The translations under genes were made by a program, and so were the position numbers. A stretch of 64,000 bases of DNA from Zerene cesonia (Eukaryota; Arthropoda; Insecta; Lepidoptera; Pieridae): NCBI RefSeq assembly GCF_012273895.1, contig NC_052105.1, positions 1,178,001 to 1,242,000 of the forward strand. Reading direction: 5' to 3'. The notes under the pieces are model-generated. The model was not told where the DNA came from. It saw nothing but the letters and a program-made list of their open reading frames with translations, and ran no database searches. Each line of letters opens with the position of its first letter. Positions within the stretch are counted from its first letter, which is position 1. Of this stretch, positions 14,201-27,164 are shown piece by piece.

Positions 14201-17200
14201 ATACTGTAAGAATTCAAGAGACGTCTTACTTTGCAAGCAACTGAGATTAATTTGCTGGGCGGTAACGTCTAACATGAGAATGAATTTATATGCATTCAAT
14301 ATGCATGGTCGATAAGTTTATTATTACACAATGATGTTAAATTATGAAATTTAGGATATGTGTTTGTTACATGAATGTGTATAAATAAATGAATAAAATA
14401 TGAAATATGATGATCAAAAAGCTCAGAAATTATGAAGGCAATATTTATCAAACAATCGAATATAACTCAAGATGAGTCGCACAATGAGGTGACGCGGCCA
14501 CTATTGTGCAAATTCAAGACAGTTCACTGCCGGTTCACGGACCGAGACATTTAAAACCATTAACCAAGGTAAGGCACATGCGCAATGACGAAAATTATTA
14601 TCTGTCCGGCCACCATAATTATAATAAAATAAAAGAAAAACAAGATCAGTTTCCGCTGAACGATTTACGAACTCAATTTAATTAAGTTGAAGGTTGAAGG
14701 AAATTAAACAATTTTATACTTGTGGTGAAATGTAATGATTCTTAAATTGACGCACAAAAACGTGTGTACGTGCTCAGTAACTAAAATGAAATACCATTTA
14801 TTATTTATTTTATTGATCACTATTGGACTGTACAAAAGCGTTTTTATCAGTCAAATCAAGACATCTGTAGGTTAAACATATAGAAACTTTTTTGATAAAA
14901 ACATACAAAGCAAATAAAAACCATACAATTGGCTTTGATGAGGTTCGTCCAGTTTATAAAAACATAATGAAAAGGTAAGATCTAGAACTGAGAATATCTT
15001 TTATAAGATGGCAGTAGCAGGCTATTCATACAGGTAATTCTATCCCTAGGGACAAAATCCATTCGTTGCGGAACCAATGCTGGGCTTTTTGTTAGACCCT
15101 GAATAACCTTTAGCTAGCCTGGGGATAAAACTTCAATCAGCCATAATGCGTCTACTGTATGATAAAAAATAATAAGATTGAGATCTCGTTTCGAAATCAG
15201 CATTCTTTCAAGTATATTAAGCGCGCGCCATTAATGCTTTATTTGTTGTGATTTTAATGTATTATCTAAAGCCCTTTGAAAATATCACAAACACTCATCA
15301 TAAGCATATGTTTCTAAACTATAAAAACAGTCCAAAATCCAACGCCCGAAAAGTTCGAGCGTCATTTATTCTAAGAATTGGTAAGGTACAACTTTATGAA
15401 CTCAAAATATCAGGTCGAATATGTATGAAGGATTGTCGAAAGCGAGGGCCACACAGTAATTTGCAAATATTATTAAATGGGAACAAAAGACGGCGTGCGG
15501 CGTGCGGCGCCCCCGCAAACACGTGTGACACAGTACCGGCACATTCGGCACATACCAGGAATACGAAACTGAGCATGCTTACTTGTAACGTCTTTATAAA
15601 TAATTTGAGTTAGCTGTTAGGTGAGGGGCCTTGCGATGCGATTGAAAAGGAACGCTTGAACGAAGTTATAGAAGTAAGAACTACCTATGTAATATATATG
15701 GGAACAAAGTGTACGAATTTTATTTCCTATTTAGTTTTTATATTTTTATTTCTATAACCCTGCCATCAAAAGAACTGGGAACTGCTGGGTCTCGTAGAAA
15801 TACTTTCAGGTACGTACTTTATATTGACCTTTATGGAACCGTTTAATCCATTTATTGATAATTAAATCGAACATTTTACAATTAACCACATGTTAAATAC
15901 TTTTTGTGACAAGTATTTTATATTATTACAAGCATCGTTCAAGATAAAAATAGATACAAAAGTGAATTGTCGCAACCAATAAAAACACACCCAATTATTT
16001 ATTCTCGAGTCTACAATGGAACTTGCACATCCCGTGCCACTGACCGCTGATCTTATATCTTGCACCTTTATTCCTTCGGTATGTGAGCGTGATAAATATC
16101 CGAAGTCGCCTTTATATTGATTAATTCGTATAATTAACCTCATGCGTTCAGATAGTTAAAGTTTATTTGTTCGGTTGTAACTTACTGTGCTTATAGGTTT
16201 TAACGGTTCTTTTGCAATTTATAAATAGAATTGAAAGTCTAGGATATGATGTCGTGAATTTTAGGTGTTTCGGTGAAGTAATTTATCCTGCAATGTGTCA
16301 TAATATAGTATCCAAATCGTATTTGAAATATTTCTAGTTACGTATGAATATATCACATATATATAAGTTAAGTTAAGTAATAGGTATTTCAGAAAAAAAT
16401 CTAAAGCATTGTAAAATTCGCGTATATTTCTTCATAGCAGATTCAATAATATAAAAATATTAAACTTAAAAAATCTCTAGACACGGTACAATCCTTTTTA
16501 GTTTAACAAGCTCTGTGTATGACTGTAAAGTTTTAATACTACTTGAACCGAACTACTATAATAGCGAACGGAATAACACCGGCTTCCATTTATTTATTAA
16601 TGCTACCAATTTTTTATTCGCATTAACATCTTTAAAGGTCAACTTCAGCAGGATAATATTTCAGAAATGAAAAGATAAATAAGATTAGCGAAACGCGAGG
16701 ATGGTAGTGATCTTGTGTGGAAGGAGCCACACGCTGTGAATTTACATGTAACTTGAGCTTAACATCTCGATTATCGGCGTCATCTACTGCGCACAAAGTC
16801 CCGGTTTGTGTAAAAATGTCTCTTAAATTTAACTTTATATTTGAAGAGTCGGTTCAGAAACCAGCTGCGTGCTAATTGAACTTCTTAAAGGCTCATTTCA
16901 TCATTACAAAACTCGGAACGTTTTAATGGCGGACAATTTTTTCGGTGTCGAGTTTATACCTAAAAATACAATAAATAGCACTTGACAGTAATGTATCATT
17001 ATTATCATTGTAATCGTATTAAGGGCTAAACATATAAAGGACCGATCTGCATACCTGTCATCTGGCCATCACAGAGATGTTTATGAAAATTATTTACCTT
17101 AAGTTTTGACTTTCTATACTCTCAATAGCAATCTTAAGGACTTGGTTATGTCTAATCCACAAATAACATTCCTGATTGCAGATGAGCCCTGTGTCTAGTC

Positions 17201-18520
17201 TATATTGGAATTGCTGTTGCTAAAAATAGCTGAACCAGTAGACACGTCAATGTCCAATCTTTCTGATATATTGGCGGCCGATGACGATGTATTGACTGAT
17301 CTTAATAAGAAAAATCATCTATTCCTGCGCAACGTAATAAAAATACGAACTAGATTGCGCAATAAAAGCCAGCTGGTTGGATTAACGCCACGTAAAAACT
17401 GTAAAATGTTCGACGTTGTTTACAAACAATCAGAAGAGTTTCATGAACGTTTCGAGTTCAAAGTTTATTACATTTAGCTTTAACTTTCCTTTGGCGTCTA
17501 ACGTATACGTCTACCATACGTCTTCATACTGCGATGGTATTTCGAAATTAAATGATAGGTTTCAGGTGTCATGTTTTTGCTGCTCCGTCATAATGACGGG
17601 TCGAAATTGCAGTATCGTTGCGGTTTGGGTCCGTTTGAAACGAACACTCAATTAATTTTGGCTTCGATTTGACAGCACCAAATTATACAAAGATAATCGC
17701 TATAAGCGTATCTAAAGCTATCAATACTATAAAAAGTAATAAGCAACATACGAACGAAAAAGAATATGCTGCCTCTATCGGGTGATTTTCGTCTTGTAAC
17801 CTGTCCATTACTGCACGCCGTTCATTGTAAAATAAGTGTTGTGTGTAAAGTTGTCGATGTAAAAAGTCAGCTGAGCGAAGTAGGGGCGATGACGAATGTG
17901 AGGGGTTGATGAACGCGGGCGATCTATTTCGGAGCGACTAAATGTGGCGTCTCACCGAGTGACATTTACTCGCGCTAGGTGCATCCGACTACTATCAAAT
18001 ATTGAACATACCGCTGTTCAACTACTATATATTTCTGAAATGTATAAAGATAAGAAAGAATGTCACTTCTTCTTTGCCATTTGAAATTCCATATATCAAA
18101 AGGGAAGATCCGAATTCCGAAACAAAACGAATCAATACTACGTTACAAAACCTGGGTTTTTAACACATAAGTATCGATTCGAGCGTGAGGCGCAACAAAT
18201 TTGATTATACTGTGAAAAAAATTGGTCTGATCGTTATTAAATAAACGCACGATCTCAACATTATAATCTCAGTACGTTACAACGTTTTTCTATAAACGCC
18301 TTGCGTACTAAAACAAGCAAGGATATTCAATACTTTAAATGAATTATGAAACGTGTAGCGAGTATATAGGGATCTTACAGTAAAAAGTTGATGAACTAGA
18401 ACTGAACGACTGAAGTTTCGTAACTTCGTGCTAGAGATTCCGTTCTCACTAGCTCCACATACAGTTTCCTAACAAGCATGATTATAATAAATTAAAAAGA
18501 GAGTTTACTGAGAAGTTTGT

Positions 18521-18543
18521 AGGTCGAAGTGACCTGACCTTGG
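18521..18543. promoter_or_regulatory. candidate nuclear-receptor half-site cluster
   Basis: AGGTCG-AAG-TGACCT (18521-18535) is an inverted pair of nuclear-receptor half-sites with one mismatch. It overlaps TGACCTTGG (18535-18543), whose reverse complement CCAAGGTCA fits the FTZ-F1/ERR monomer consensus YCAAGGYCR. It lies in the mex-3 intron in a locally GC-richer stretch. This is a motif match only; such matches occur by chance in tens of kilobases. Confidence 0.2.
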
Positions 18544-21500
18544 CGATGCAGGTTTAGAATCGGCTGAGAATGCACCATTAAGCAAAATTGATAGAGATCA
18601 CGACGTGGCCCGCACGATATCCGATTGCAAACATTTTAATTAGGGCTTCGGACATAATGCGATACAGTTTCACCAGACAAAGCATTGGGTAAAAAACTTG
18701 CTCGGTTCGAAGCATCGCGACCCGTATAAAACTGATATAAAAGCATTTAGAGCTTGCGTCATTTTAAATGTATGCTACCTACTGTACCTACTATGCGGAG
18801 CTCGCTGATTAATCGACTTTATATTATGATTTTCCCTCTTGACAAATATTTTACTTGCAGAATAAACAAAGATCAGAGTAATAGAATATAGAAGGAAATA
18901 AATTTTAACAATGATTAGTATTAATAAAAATTTCATTAATACTAGTCATGGTTCCGCTAGAAACATTATACTTATTTTAAAAGAAACGCAAACGAAACAT
19001 ACCTTTTTAATAATATCGTCTACCATTTAAATCTATTAAATTTAACTATTTATATATGGATACTTAAATAGGACTTTTATAATATTAGATTCTTTATTAC
19101 AATAAGATATATCTTGTGCCGATTCACCCTTAAATTCTAGTTTCATAACCTCAAATTATATGGAGCACGGTTAAAGAAAATATAAAAGGTCAGAGTTGAT
19201 CCGATGTTACATAATGTAGGAATATCCATTATTGGGTTGCATTTTTATTCCTGTACATCTGAACTTATAATACGGGTTCATAAATAAGCCATAGTACTCA
19301 ACGAGTAAGAAGCAACTTCTTTACTCCGAGTCCGCTCGGCTGCTGGCAATTAGGTACTACCTTTTAACCTTTCTGCAATCCTGATTACTTTTTCAAATGA
19401 TAATGTGTTTTTGCTTATGTCATTAATATTTATTTAATCAAATTCTTTTGCAACCACGATATAAGATTTATTGGTTCATTAATCTGGGTTTGTTGTTTGT
19501 GATTCGCATTTTCGATTATGTTTATTTCTATTTATTGCTAATTCTTACTTGTTTCATCGTGCTGTAAGTTCAGAGCCCCCGACTGGAGCATACTTATTAA
19601 TGTTAGGTAGGTTAGTTTCCGAACACTTCTGAGCAAAACGACATAATGTATTAGTGCATTTATTCATACTTTTGCAGTATTTATTTTTGTGCCATGTTCT
19701 GTTTTACGGCCGGATGTCTGCGTGTCAGTAATCAGTTTAAGAAATTATCACTCCATACTATAATATAATGTACACTTTCTTATTATAGTCGTTGTCACAA
19801 AGGTCAGAGGTACATCACTTACCCACATTATTCATTCGCATCCATTTTGAAATCAATATATCAATAATTTTAACACCAAATGTCGCTAAATGATTGATTG
19901 ATTGGCAATAAATTAAAGCAAATAGCTTAATCATGTTTTGATCAAGTAATAAAGGGAGGTCCCTGACCGCGAATCACCTACGCCTAGGATATCTAGTAAT
20001 AAATCCAGACATTTCGCACGCAACAGTTATTTGTGTTAGAAATATATATTGAAATATACTCGCGATATTCATGTCCACAGCAAGTATTTTTAATCAATTT
20101 TTTTTTCGTAATTAAAGAGTCAATCTGCTTTATTGCGAACGCACATATTGCTACCAAAAGTTAAGATTCGGCTGGTAAAAGCGAATTTTCCAATGAAAGT
20201 AAGCATGTTGCTTTCATTTTTATTCGTCCTCCGATTCTATTCAGGTTTCTTCTGTCACTTTTTCTTTCGTCCGACACTAGTAGGATGTGGGAAGCCTTGA
20301 CCTTCGGCGATCGGACGCGCGGCCGGCCAACGACCCCGCGCTCGGCTTCGCAAATTAGTTTCCTTATCTAGGTAGAAATATAGACACAAAAAATCACCTA
20401 TTATTATACAACTGCTGCGCTATTTATTTATTAAAATACAATATCCTTGTGTATATCACACCTCCTTTACTTCCAGTTCGCCTGGTACAAATTTATCGAT
20501 GTTACAAATATTATTTTCTTATTCCTGCATTCTTTATATTTAACAATCGTCTTAATCAACTCATTGTTATTGTTTTATTTAATGCTTGCTTATTTACGTC
20601 TGTGCCTAGTCGGTTTGTAAGTAATGAGAAAATGTTTTAGAATTCATTCAGATAGTTGCAATTGTAAGCGAAAAGTAATTAAATTTGTTGTATGTATATT
20701 AAAATAATGCAAAGACATAATGGAAATTATGTATTATATATTTGAGAGAATGAATAAAAACTTTGCGCTCAATAAATAAGTTTAGTCTTATTTTTAAACT
20801 GCAATGGTAAGTCCACACTTCTCACTTATGGTAAGTCCACACTTGTCCCAAGTTTATTGTCACCTCTATATTTTTTCTATGTACTGAACCGTAAGTATAA
20901 ACAATAAATGGGCAGTGGAAACAATAAGGGAATTAGTGGTGTGTCCACACTCGGGGAGCGCGGCGTATGGCGGAGGAAATGGCTTGTAATGAGATGGAAC
21001 AGTGTTTGCCGCGGTATCGTTGTCCCGTCTTGAGGGGCGCCTCGCCAGCCGTGACGGCCGCTTCGTTTCCGTTTATCTGTACACACTGTTATGGAAAATG
21101 ACTAACGATACTATTAGCGCTCGTTTGTTCATTGTTAGTGCATAAAAGAAATAGTTGACACTTTATTTTTATTTACAGCAATCATGATTATGAATTTATT
21201 AATCAAATACCGCGTTAAATATACTGGTCTCATATTCGTAATTATCGTTCGTTTAGTAATTTTTCTTTGTTAACCTAAATGCGTCTTTAATGATCATAGA
21301 TTATTCAACCTGTTCATACCTATCTGTACCAAGTAACAGAGAGGGAGGGGTCTTCCCATATGTAGTAAGACGTAGAATTGAATGATAACTAGTTCATTCA
21401 AGATTACGCGCACTTAAATTGTTAGGCGTCTTGTTCGTTACGCGATGCGTCATCCGCGGCCGCAGTGCGTCCGGCTGTTAACACGACTGCTTGAATTATC

Positions 21501-21887
21501 GTGCGTTAACGGCACACACATGAATGTATACTACGCGATTCATTCAATTTGTTTACACCGCCCGACACGACTCCTCGGTCAAGGGCGGCATCCATCGCTC
21601 CATGAATACGCGCCGAAAATATCCTCCGTCGAATTCGAGGCACAATGATGTTGCTACACGTAAAAATTCTCACAACAATTCACTACTATATTACTTATTG
21701 AAGATTGCTTTTAGTACGGCCAGCGCGGCGTATATTATAATAATGTAACTCATTATTACTCTCGATAAAGGAGTTCAGGAAATTTCCTCGCTCGTATAAT
21801 CCAATTCACTCCATTATAAAATAGATTACATTAATCTTCAACAATTAGTCAGTTGGTAACGCAAACGACGCCACATGCTTCCCCCAC

Positions 21888-21910
21888 GTGGTCCAAGACC
21901 TTCGGACCAC
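21888..21910. repeat. hairpin with 7-bp arms GTGGTCC/GGACCAC
   Basis: The arms are perfect and separated by 9 nt. It lies at the start of the CpG-rich intron zone. The loop carries GACC, which could pair alternatively with the GGTC of the left arm. Function is unknown. Confidence 0.45.
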
Positions 21911-22216
21911 CAACTCTTAGGTCGTTTACTCCACTTACGTAACACCCGTGTAACAACTCTGTATATAATCGGCGGAATTTTTATTGACTAATTATTCGCC
22001 ATTTTTTATAAGCGGTGAAGTCAGCGGATATCGCTAAATATTCAACCAGTGTATCATTCGAGGCTAACAATAACGCGCAAAAAATTAAACCGACGAAATT
22101 ATCTCACGTCGATATCTAGTCTTACACCGTTCCGGATCCATCGATAGGCGAGGGTGCATCATGGGAGCTAGATTCGAGCGTGTGTGGAGCCCGGCGAGTT
22201 GCGACATTCCACAAGG

Positions 22217-22246
22217 ATGAGTCGCCGGTCATCGGCCACCACCATT
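22217..22246 (+). CDS. candidate short first coding exon of an unknown plus-strand transcript
   Basis: An ATG in a favourable context (A at -3, G at +4 absent) opens a ten-codon frame, MSRRSSATTI. It runs directly into the strong donor GTAAGT at 22247. A TATATAA box lies about 250 bp upstream (21962-21968), and an upstream ATG (22161) gives a short frame that stops just after this ATG. The surroundings are CpG-rich. No downstream exon could be identified, so this may be a chance combination. If real, it would mark a transcript antisense to mex-3 within its intron. Confidence 0.15.
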
Positions 22247-23104
22247 GTAAGTTTTTCTCCCGATGCATAAACATTGCGGAAAGAGGAGCTATTTAGAGTT
22301 TACTGCATTCGGTTGTTCTGTGCATGAGTGAACCATTGAGCGGCCGGCCGCGGAGTCAACGCCCAGACGGATTAAAGGGCCGATTAACGAGCACAGTTTA
22401 ATTTATAACCGGAATAATAAAAGCTCATGGAAGGACCGCCTCATCGCTCTCGCTATCCCCATAAGTCATAACTGAAATGTCAACAAAACGCTCTCCAACT
22501 GAGCTTCTATGGATAAGTTTTTCACTTTTTATAACCGCTTATAACCTGTTCTGCGCGCTGTCGCAGACACCAGACTCGATGTTTTGACGATTTGTATTAT
22601 TATTATTATTAGGCGGGGGCCGGAGACACTTTCGGTTTCGCAACGTATAGAATCTCAAGCTATAATAGCTCAAGATGAAGCACCGAAACGAGTCGGGCCA
22701 CTTGAAAACTGTAATTATGTTAACGACTTAGCCCACGTGGCTTCTATATTTGTTTTATCAGGAGATTAACGATAGTGAAAGACTAGAAAGGGTTCATTGC
22801 TTTTATCACAGAAATTAGACTTTATATTATGTGGGTGATAGATAGAATCGCATTTATTTTATAAGAACGATAAAGTTATCAAGACCGGAAAACTTGGAAT
22901 GATTCGGTAAGCGAGGCACTAGGGGAGCGTGACTGATAAGGAGGTTACACAACGGGCTGAAGAAGCCAAGGTCGGAGCAGATGTGGGAAGTACAGGCGAC
23001 TCGTTCATAGCTTATCTGGAGGAATGTTTGCTGAACACAAATAAGCAGCGCGGCGCGATCGTGCGCGGGGCCGCGGGTCCAAATTGTAGGTATAGGTGTG
23101 AACG

Positions 23105-23142
23105 TACCCGGCCGTGGCTTCGTGAGAACCCACGGCCGGGTA
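23105..23142. repeat. strong 38-nt hairpin with GTGA tetraloop
   Basis: Perfect 13-bp arms TACCCGGCCGTGG (23105-23117) and CCACGGCCGGGTA (23130-23142) are followed inward by one C:C mismatch, three more pairs (TTC/GAA) and a GTGA loop. Read on the plus strand as RNA, the loop would be a GNRA tetraloop. Nine of the 13 outer pairs are G:C. It is the most stable short fold seen in the intron. It could be a structured RNA element, a binding palindrome or a transposon end; there is no direct evidence for any of these. Confidence 0.7.
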
Positions 23143-24967
23143 GACGGAAGAGACGTAATATATCAGAGTACGACGTCACTTCTCGATACCACATGCGATA
23201 AATGTTTGGCGGTGCTGTACTGTTGGACTTTTAATCCACTAAATGAGATGTACTCGGCCGATAAAAAGTTCACGCGCTCTCAGCAGGAGGGCGAGAGGAC
23301 GCACCGTATACATTCCTAAAGAAATATTATTTATTTTAATTATGCCAATGAACGCTAAAGACGTTAACCTTCGCTCCGCTTCTACATAAATATTGAGACG
23401 CTTCCTGTTCGATCGGCTTTATTTGTAAGCGATAGTGCTTCAATTGAGAGTGCGTACGACGCTGACACAGCGAAATGCGCTCGCGCCGGGAATCCGGTCA
23501 CAGGCAGTGGGTCAGTGGACCCGCACCCTGCCCCGAAGGCCATTCATAATTAAAATAGCATCAACCGCGTGGGAACGAATAAATGCCAAATAGCAAGACC
23601 GGTCCGACCGGCGAATTTAATTGTTCTCGATTGATATTGATGTAAAAAGCGACCGAAACCTTTGTCACTAACGTGAACAACGAAAGCTGCGGGGGTAGCG
23701 TCAACAAAAAAGACGAATGCACGCAGACGATCGCGATGCGTCAGCGCAATGCACTCCTGTCGGTCTGCGACGCACTTGTTGTAGTATAGCCGTCTCTGTC
23801 GCTCCGGAGGCGGGAGCCGCATTCCAGTTTCCTGTCTCGTTCCTCCGGATCACACTTTGAGGAAGTGCACTGCTTACGGGACTGGACAATTGCAGCTTTG
23901 CGTACACGCGATTAGAAGGCGCAAGTTGGACCGACGAAAAGAATCAATAGCGTGCGTGTGGTCGCGACATTTCCCCCATAACAATGAGTGATAGTGCAGC
24001 CGTCTCTCTCGCGGCGGACCTTGCGGTGCTGTTGCACCGGCCAGGTTCAATATCCCAGACCTTGGGCCGATCGAGAGTACCAACGGGCAGTTGAAACTAG
24101 TTGCCCATACCTACCACCTGCGATAATTTATAATATCGAGTATTTTTAGCGTATTGATTGGACAGCCGATCGAAACAATTACAGTTCGGATGGAAATGTA
24201 TTTTTCCGTCGCTTTGTCGGCGGTCCGCACGGGTCACGTTTTGACATATACGACTGCACGTAAAAAATTGTGAGTGGTTTATGATTCGACTACCAGGAAA
24301 ACTAATGAAGCCGCGGTGGTCACCATTGGCCGGCGCCGCTCACCCGCGTCAAATATATGAGCGGCCAATTAGATGTCGGGCGCATTGCGAAAATATAAAT
24401 ATTAGTAGAACCGACAAAGGTTTTTAATCACCGATCGCAATACGTTTTATTCCTTTTGCGGTCCAAAATTACAGGCTGTGAGTTCGATCACCTCAGCACG
24501 GCGCGCTTAGGGCAACTATTCTCTTGTGTATCGTGTGAAAAATTACAAGAGATTTTGCTCTTATTTCACAATAAGTGGAATTCGATTTGTATAATTTCTG
24601 CATCCGTTCGAAAATGCAGCGGGGCTTGGTGCACGTACTCCGCGGTTATGTTACGTTACTAATCAATTTTATTATTTTATTTCACAGTGGAGCTGAAACT
24701 TGAAGCGAGAGCGATACAAATACAAAGCATCCATTGCATTTCGCGAAGGGATGTTTGTTCTTTTTTAAGAGAAAACCGTTTCTCGCAGCGTACTCCCATC
24801 ACTAACCTAAGCTAAGTTGTTTCGTAATAGAGCACTAAGAAAAAACCACAGGTAATGCGAAATCTCATTAAAGATCCTATGAAGCTATGAAAACGAAAGC
24901 GTTGTGCGATCGTGAGCGCATCTGCGCCAAGGTTACGTGGTAGGGGCGGCGACCGGCGAGACGGGTG

Positions 24968-24975
24968 TGACGTCA
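24968..24975. promoter_or_regulatory. perfect CRE palindrome TGACGTCA
   Basis: This is a full palindromic cAMP-response element core (CREB/ATF family), here within GTGACGTCAC. It lies in the CpG-rich intron zone. Other full copies in the intron are at 34901-34908 and 41734-41741, and one is inside the transposon at 31229-31236. Sequence match only. Confidence 0.25.
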
Positions 24976-26618
24976 CAGGCGCCGGAAACGATGCCCGCCT
25001 CATAGTTACGGTTACATTTTGAGTTTAGATGAAAGTACTTCGCGTGGCATAGGTCAGTGCATGTCCAACTCAACGCCATACAATTATGATTACCTGGTAA
25101 ATCTCATTACTCATACTACAGTTACGAGTACAGAGCGATTGATTAAAGCTATCAATTTATTATTGTTATAATCCTTTCACGTTGAGAACGTGCAACGACT
25201 GTGAATTTAATACCTGTACATTGTAAAACAGCCTTCCTAGGTATATTTACCTGAAAATAAAGAAAAAAAACGTTAATAACTACATCTCAACTATAAAACC
25301 ATTCAAGTTACATTTTAATGTCGTCGCAATAAAAATAAAGCTGCATTTTAATCTCTATATAACCTTTATGACATAAACAGTATTTGGTATTTACAAAATA
25401 TGAATTTGTTTACTCCCAGTGGTATCTCGATTGTTACAGATGCGTAAACGATTCTTATATTGACGTTAGCATTGTTCGGAGAATTTAACTTTTTTCTTCT
25501 TTTAAATATGACAAGTATGTTACAAGTTTACATAATTATTTGTGTCATCGATGAGACACATGGAATAAAAAATTGAAATTTATTAATTCTACAAAATCCA
25601 AAATTAAAATGGTGCGAATTGTTTTCCTTAAGAGCACAGAATCGCTCGAGCGTACCTACAGAATGCACAATAAGCTTTACCTACAAGATATTTCATGCAA
25701 AAAGCTGTGAATATGATGAATGATTTAGAAGAACAAGTCGTTTATACCCGTCGCAGCAGTTAGCGTTTCCGATAGCATGTGACGCAGCGCTGTGCGTGGC
25801 GAATACAAAGTGACTCACGATATAAGCCCGGGTCAACATTAAATTGTAGGCCTATTGCTGGAACATTCTATTCATATTTGTCGCGGCTATTTCTGTACAT
25901 CTTATTTTATTACGTGATGTGAGGGCTGAACAATTTGCTATAAACTCGCTACAAACCTGTCCATTGAAATCTAAAACACTTTTCGCATGATTCCACATGT
26001 ATTATGTTCGTTTCAAGATTGTTACCTACTCAAACCGAATCACGTAAATATTGTATCAATTTAGCAGTTATTATTAATTCTTACCGACGAAGCAGATAGC
26101 AAAGTATCGTAGCTTAAGTTAACAGCCTCCAAAACGAGTCTGAACATAAATGAAGCAAATACCACGCGAGCCTTATTTACGTAGATAATGTTGTCTTATT
26201 GCAACGATATAGAGCCCATTCTTCTCGATATATTGATTTATGTTGGAATTATTGGAATTATAAAGCAAAAAAGCAGCGGCAAGGGCACGCTGCCCATTCT
26301 CAGACTTTCGGCGCGGTGCGACATCAGACGGCGTCATTTTCACGCGAACTGATTAAACCTTTTAATATGTGATAAAAAGTAATGAACGAATTCACGCCAG
26401 TTGTCATTATCGCAAGGGTATAACTCAGCGAGCGCAGCAGTAAAATTAAAAACGCGTAAAGGCAACGTTGCCCGCCAACTTCAATTAGATTTCGCGAAAG
26501 GTGAACAATAAGAAATAAAATCTGATCTTTTACGATCGTTCTGTCAGCCGTCGGTCAGCCGAGATGATCGTAAACTCGGGAATGCAACGGGTTCGGAGTT
26601 GCTAAAAACCAAGTGAAC

Positions 26619-27164
26619 ATGAAGTCTGGAACTAAATTTGACGGGGTGCTTTATTGTCGCAAATGTAGGTCACGCGCGTTCGACGTTCGCTTCGATTGGC
26701 TTCGCCAGAGACGACGCGACGCCCATAACAGATATAAAACAAAAGCTCGCCGACGAGCGGCAGTACTTCTAAACAGGCTGTTTGCGAGAAATAGATTGCG
26801 ACATACATTTTACTTATGCGGATCGCCAGCGGATCGATTGAGTGCAAATGCTGATTTCGAAACGGCGGATTCGGCAGACGTCGCACAAGAATACTCGCGG
26901 AATGCAAAACGGAATCTCGCTGGGGCTTTGTTGCGGATTCCCAGACGTCGGCGACGGCGAGAGGTAAAAAGCGGTCACATGCACCGCCTTATAAATTATG
27001 AACTCCGACGGTTATTAGTCGCCGAAATGACAGGGGCGCGGGGTTGCAGCGTCGAATGTGACACCGCTTTACCGTTACAAAACCTAGCGAGACTTGGTAA
27101 AAAGAAGCGAAGGGCGTTAGGGTCAAATATCCAGTTGCGCGACTCCTTTCTTGCCCTTTCTTGA
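26619..27164 (+). CDS. unrecognised arginine-rich open frame (181 codons), doubtful
   Basis: From an ATG at 26619 the frame stays open to a stop at 27162-27164. The predicted peptide is very basic, with arginine runs such as RQRRRD and RRRRRRE, and has one CRKC pair near the N-terminus. It has no signal peptide, membrane segment or domain I recognise. The same interval is also open on the minus strand for about 90 codons, which argues for a stop-poor CpG-rich composition rather than coding selection. A donor-like GAG|GTAAAA lies inside the frame. Most likely it is non-coding; it is listed because it is the longest unexplained frame in the intron. Confidence 0.12.
   Translation: MKSGTKFDGVLYCRKCRSRAFDVRFDWLRQRRRDAHNRYKTKARRRAAVLLNRLFARNRLRHTFYLCGSPADRLSANADFETADSADVAQEYSRNAKRNLAGALLRIPRRRRRREVKSGHMHRLINYELRRLLVAEMTGARGCSVECDTALPLQNLARLGKKKRRALGSNIQLRDSFLALS

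Noticed and set aside
17250..17477. 75-codon plus-strand frame starting MSNLSDILAADDD
   Set aside because: It looks protein-like at first, but the start context is poor, no family is recognised and there are no splice partners. Not enough to call a gene.
20803..20845. Direct repeat of ATGGTAAGTCCACACTT, spaced 24-25 bp
   Set aside because: Two copies only; a small local duplication with no further structure.
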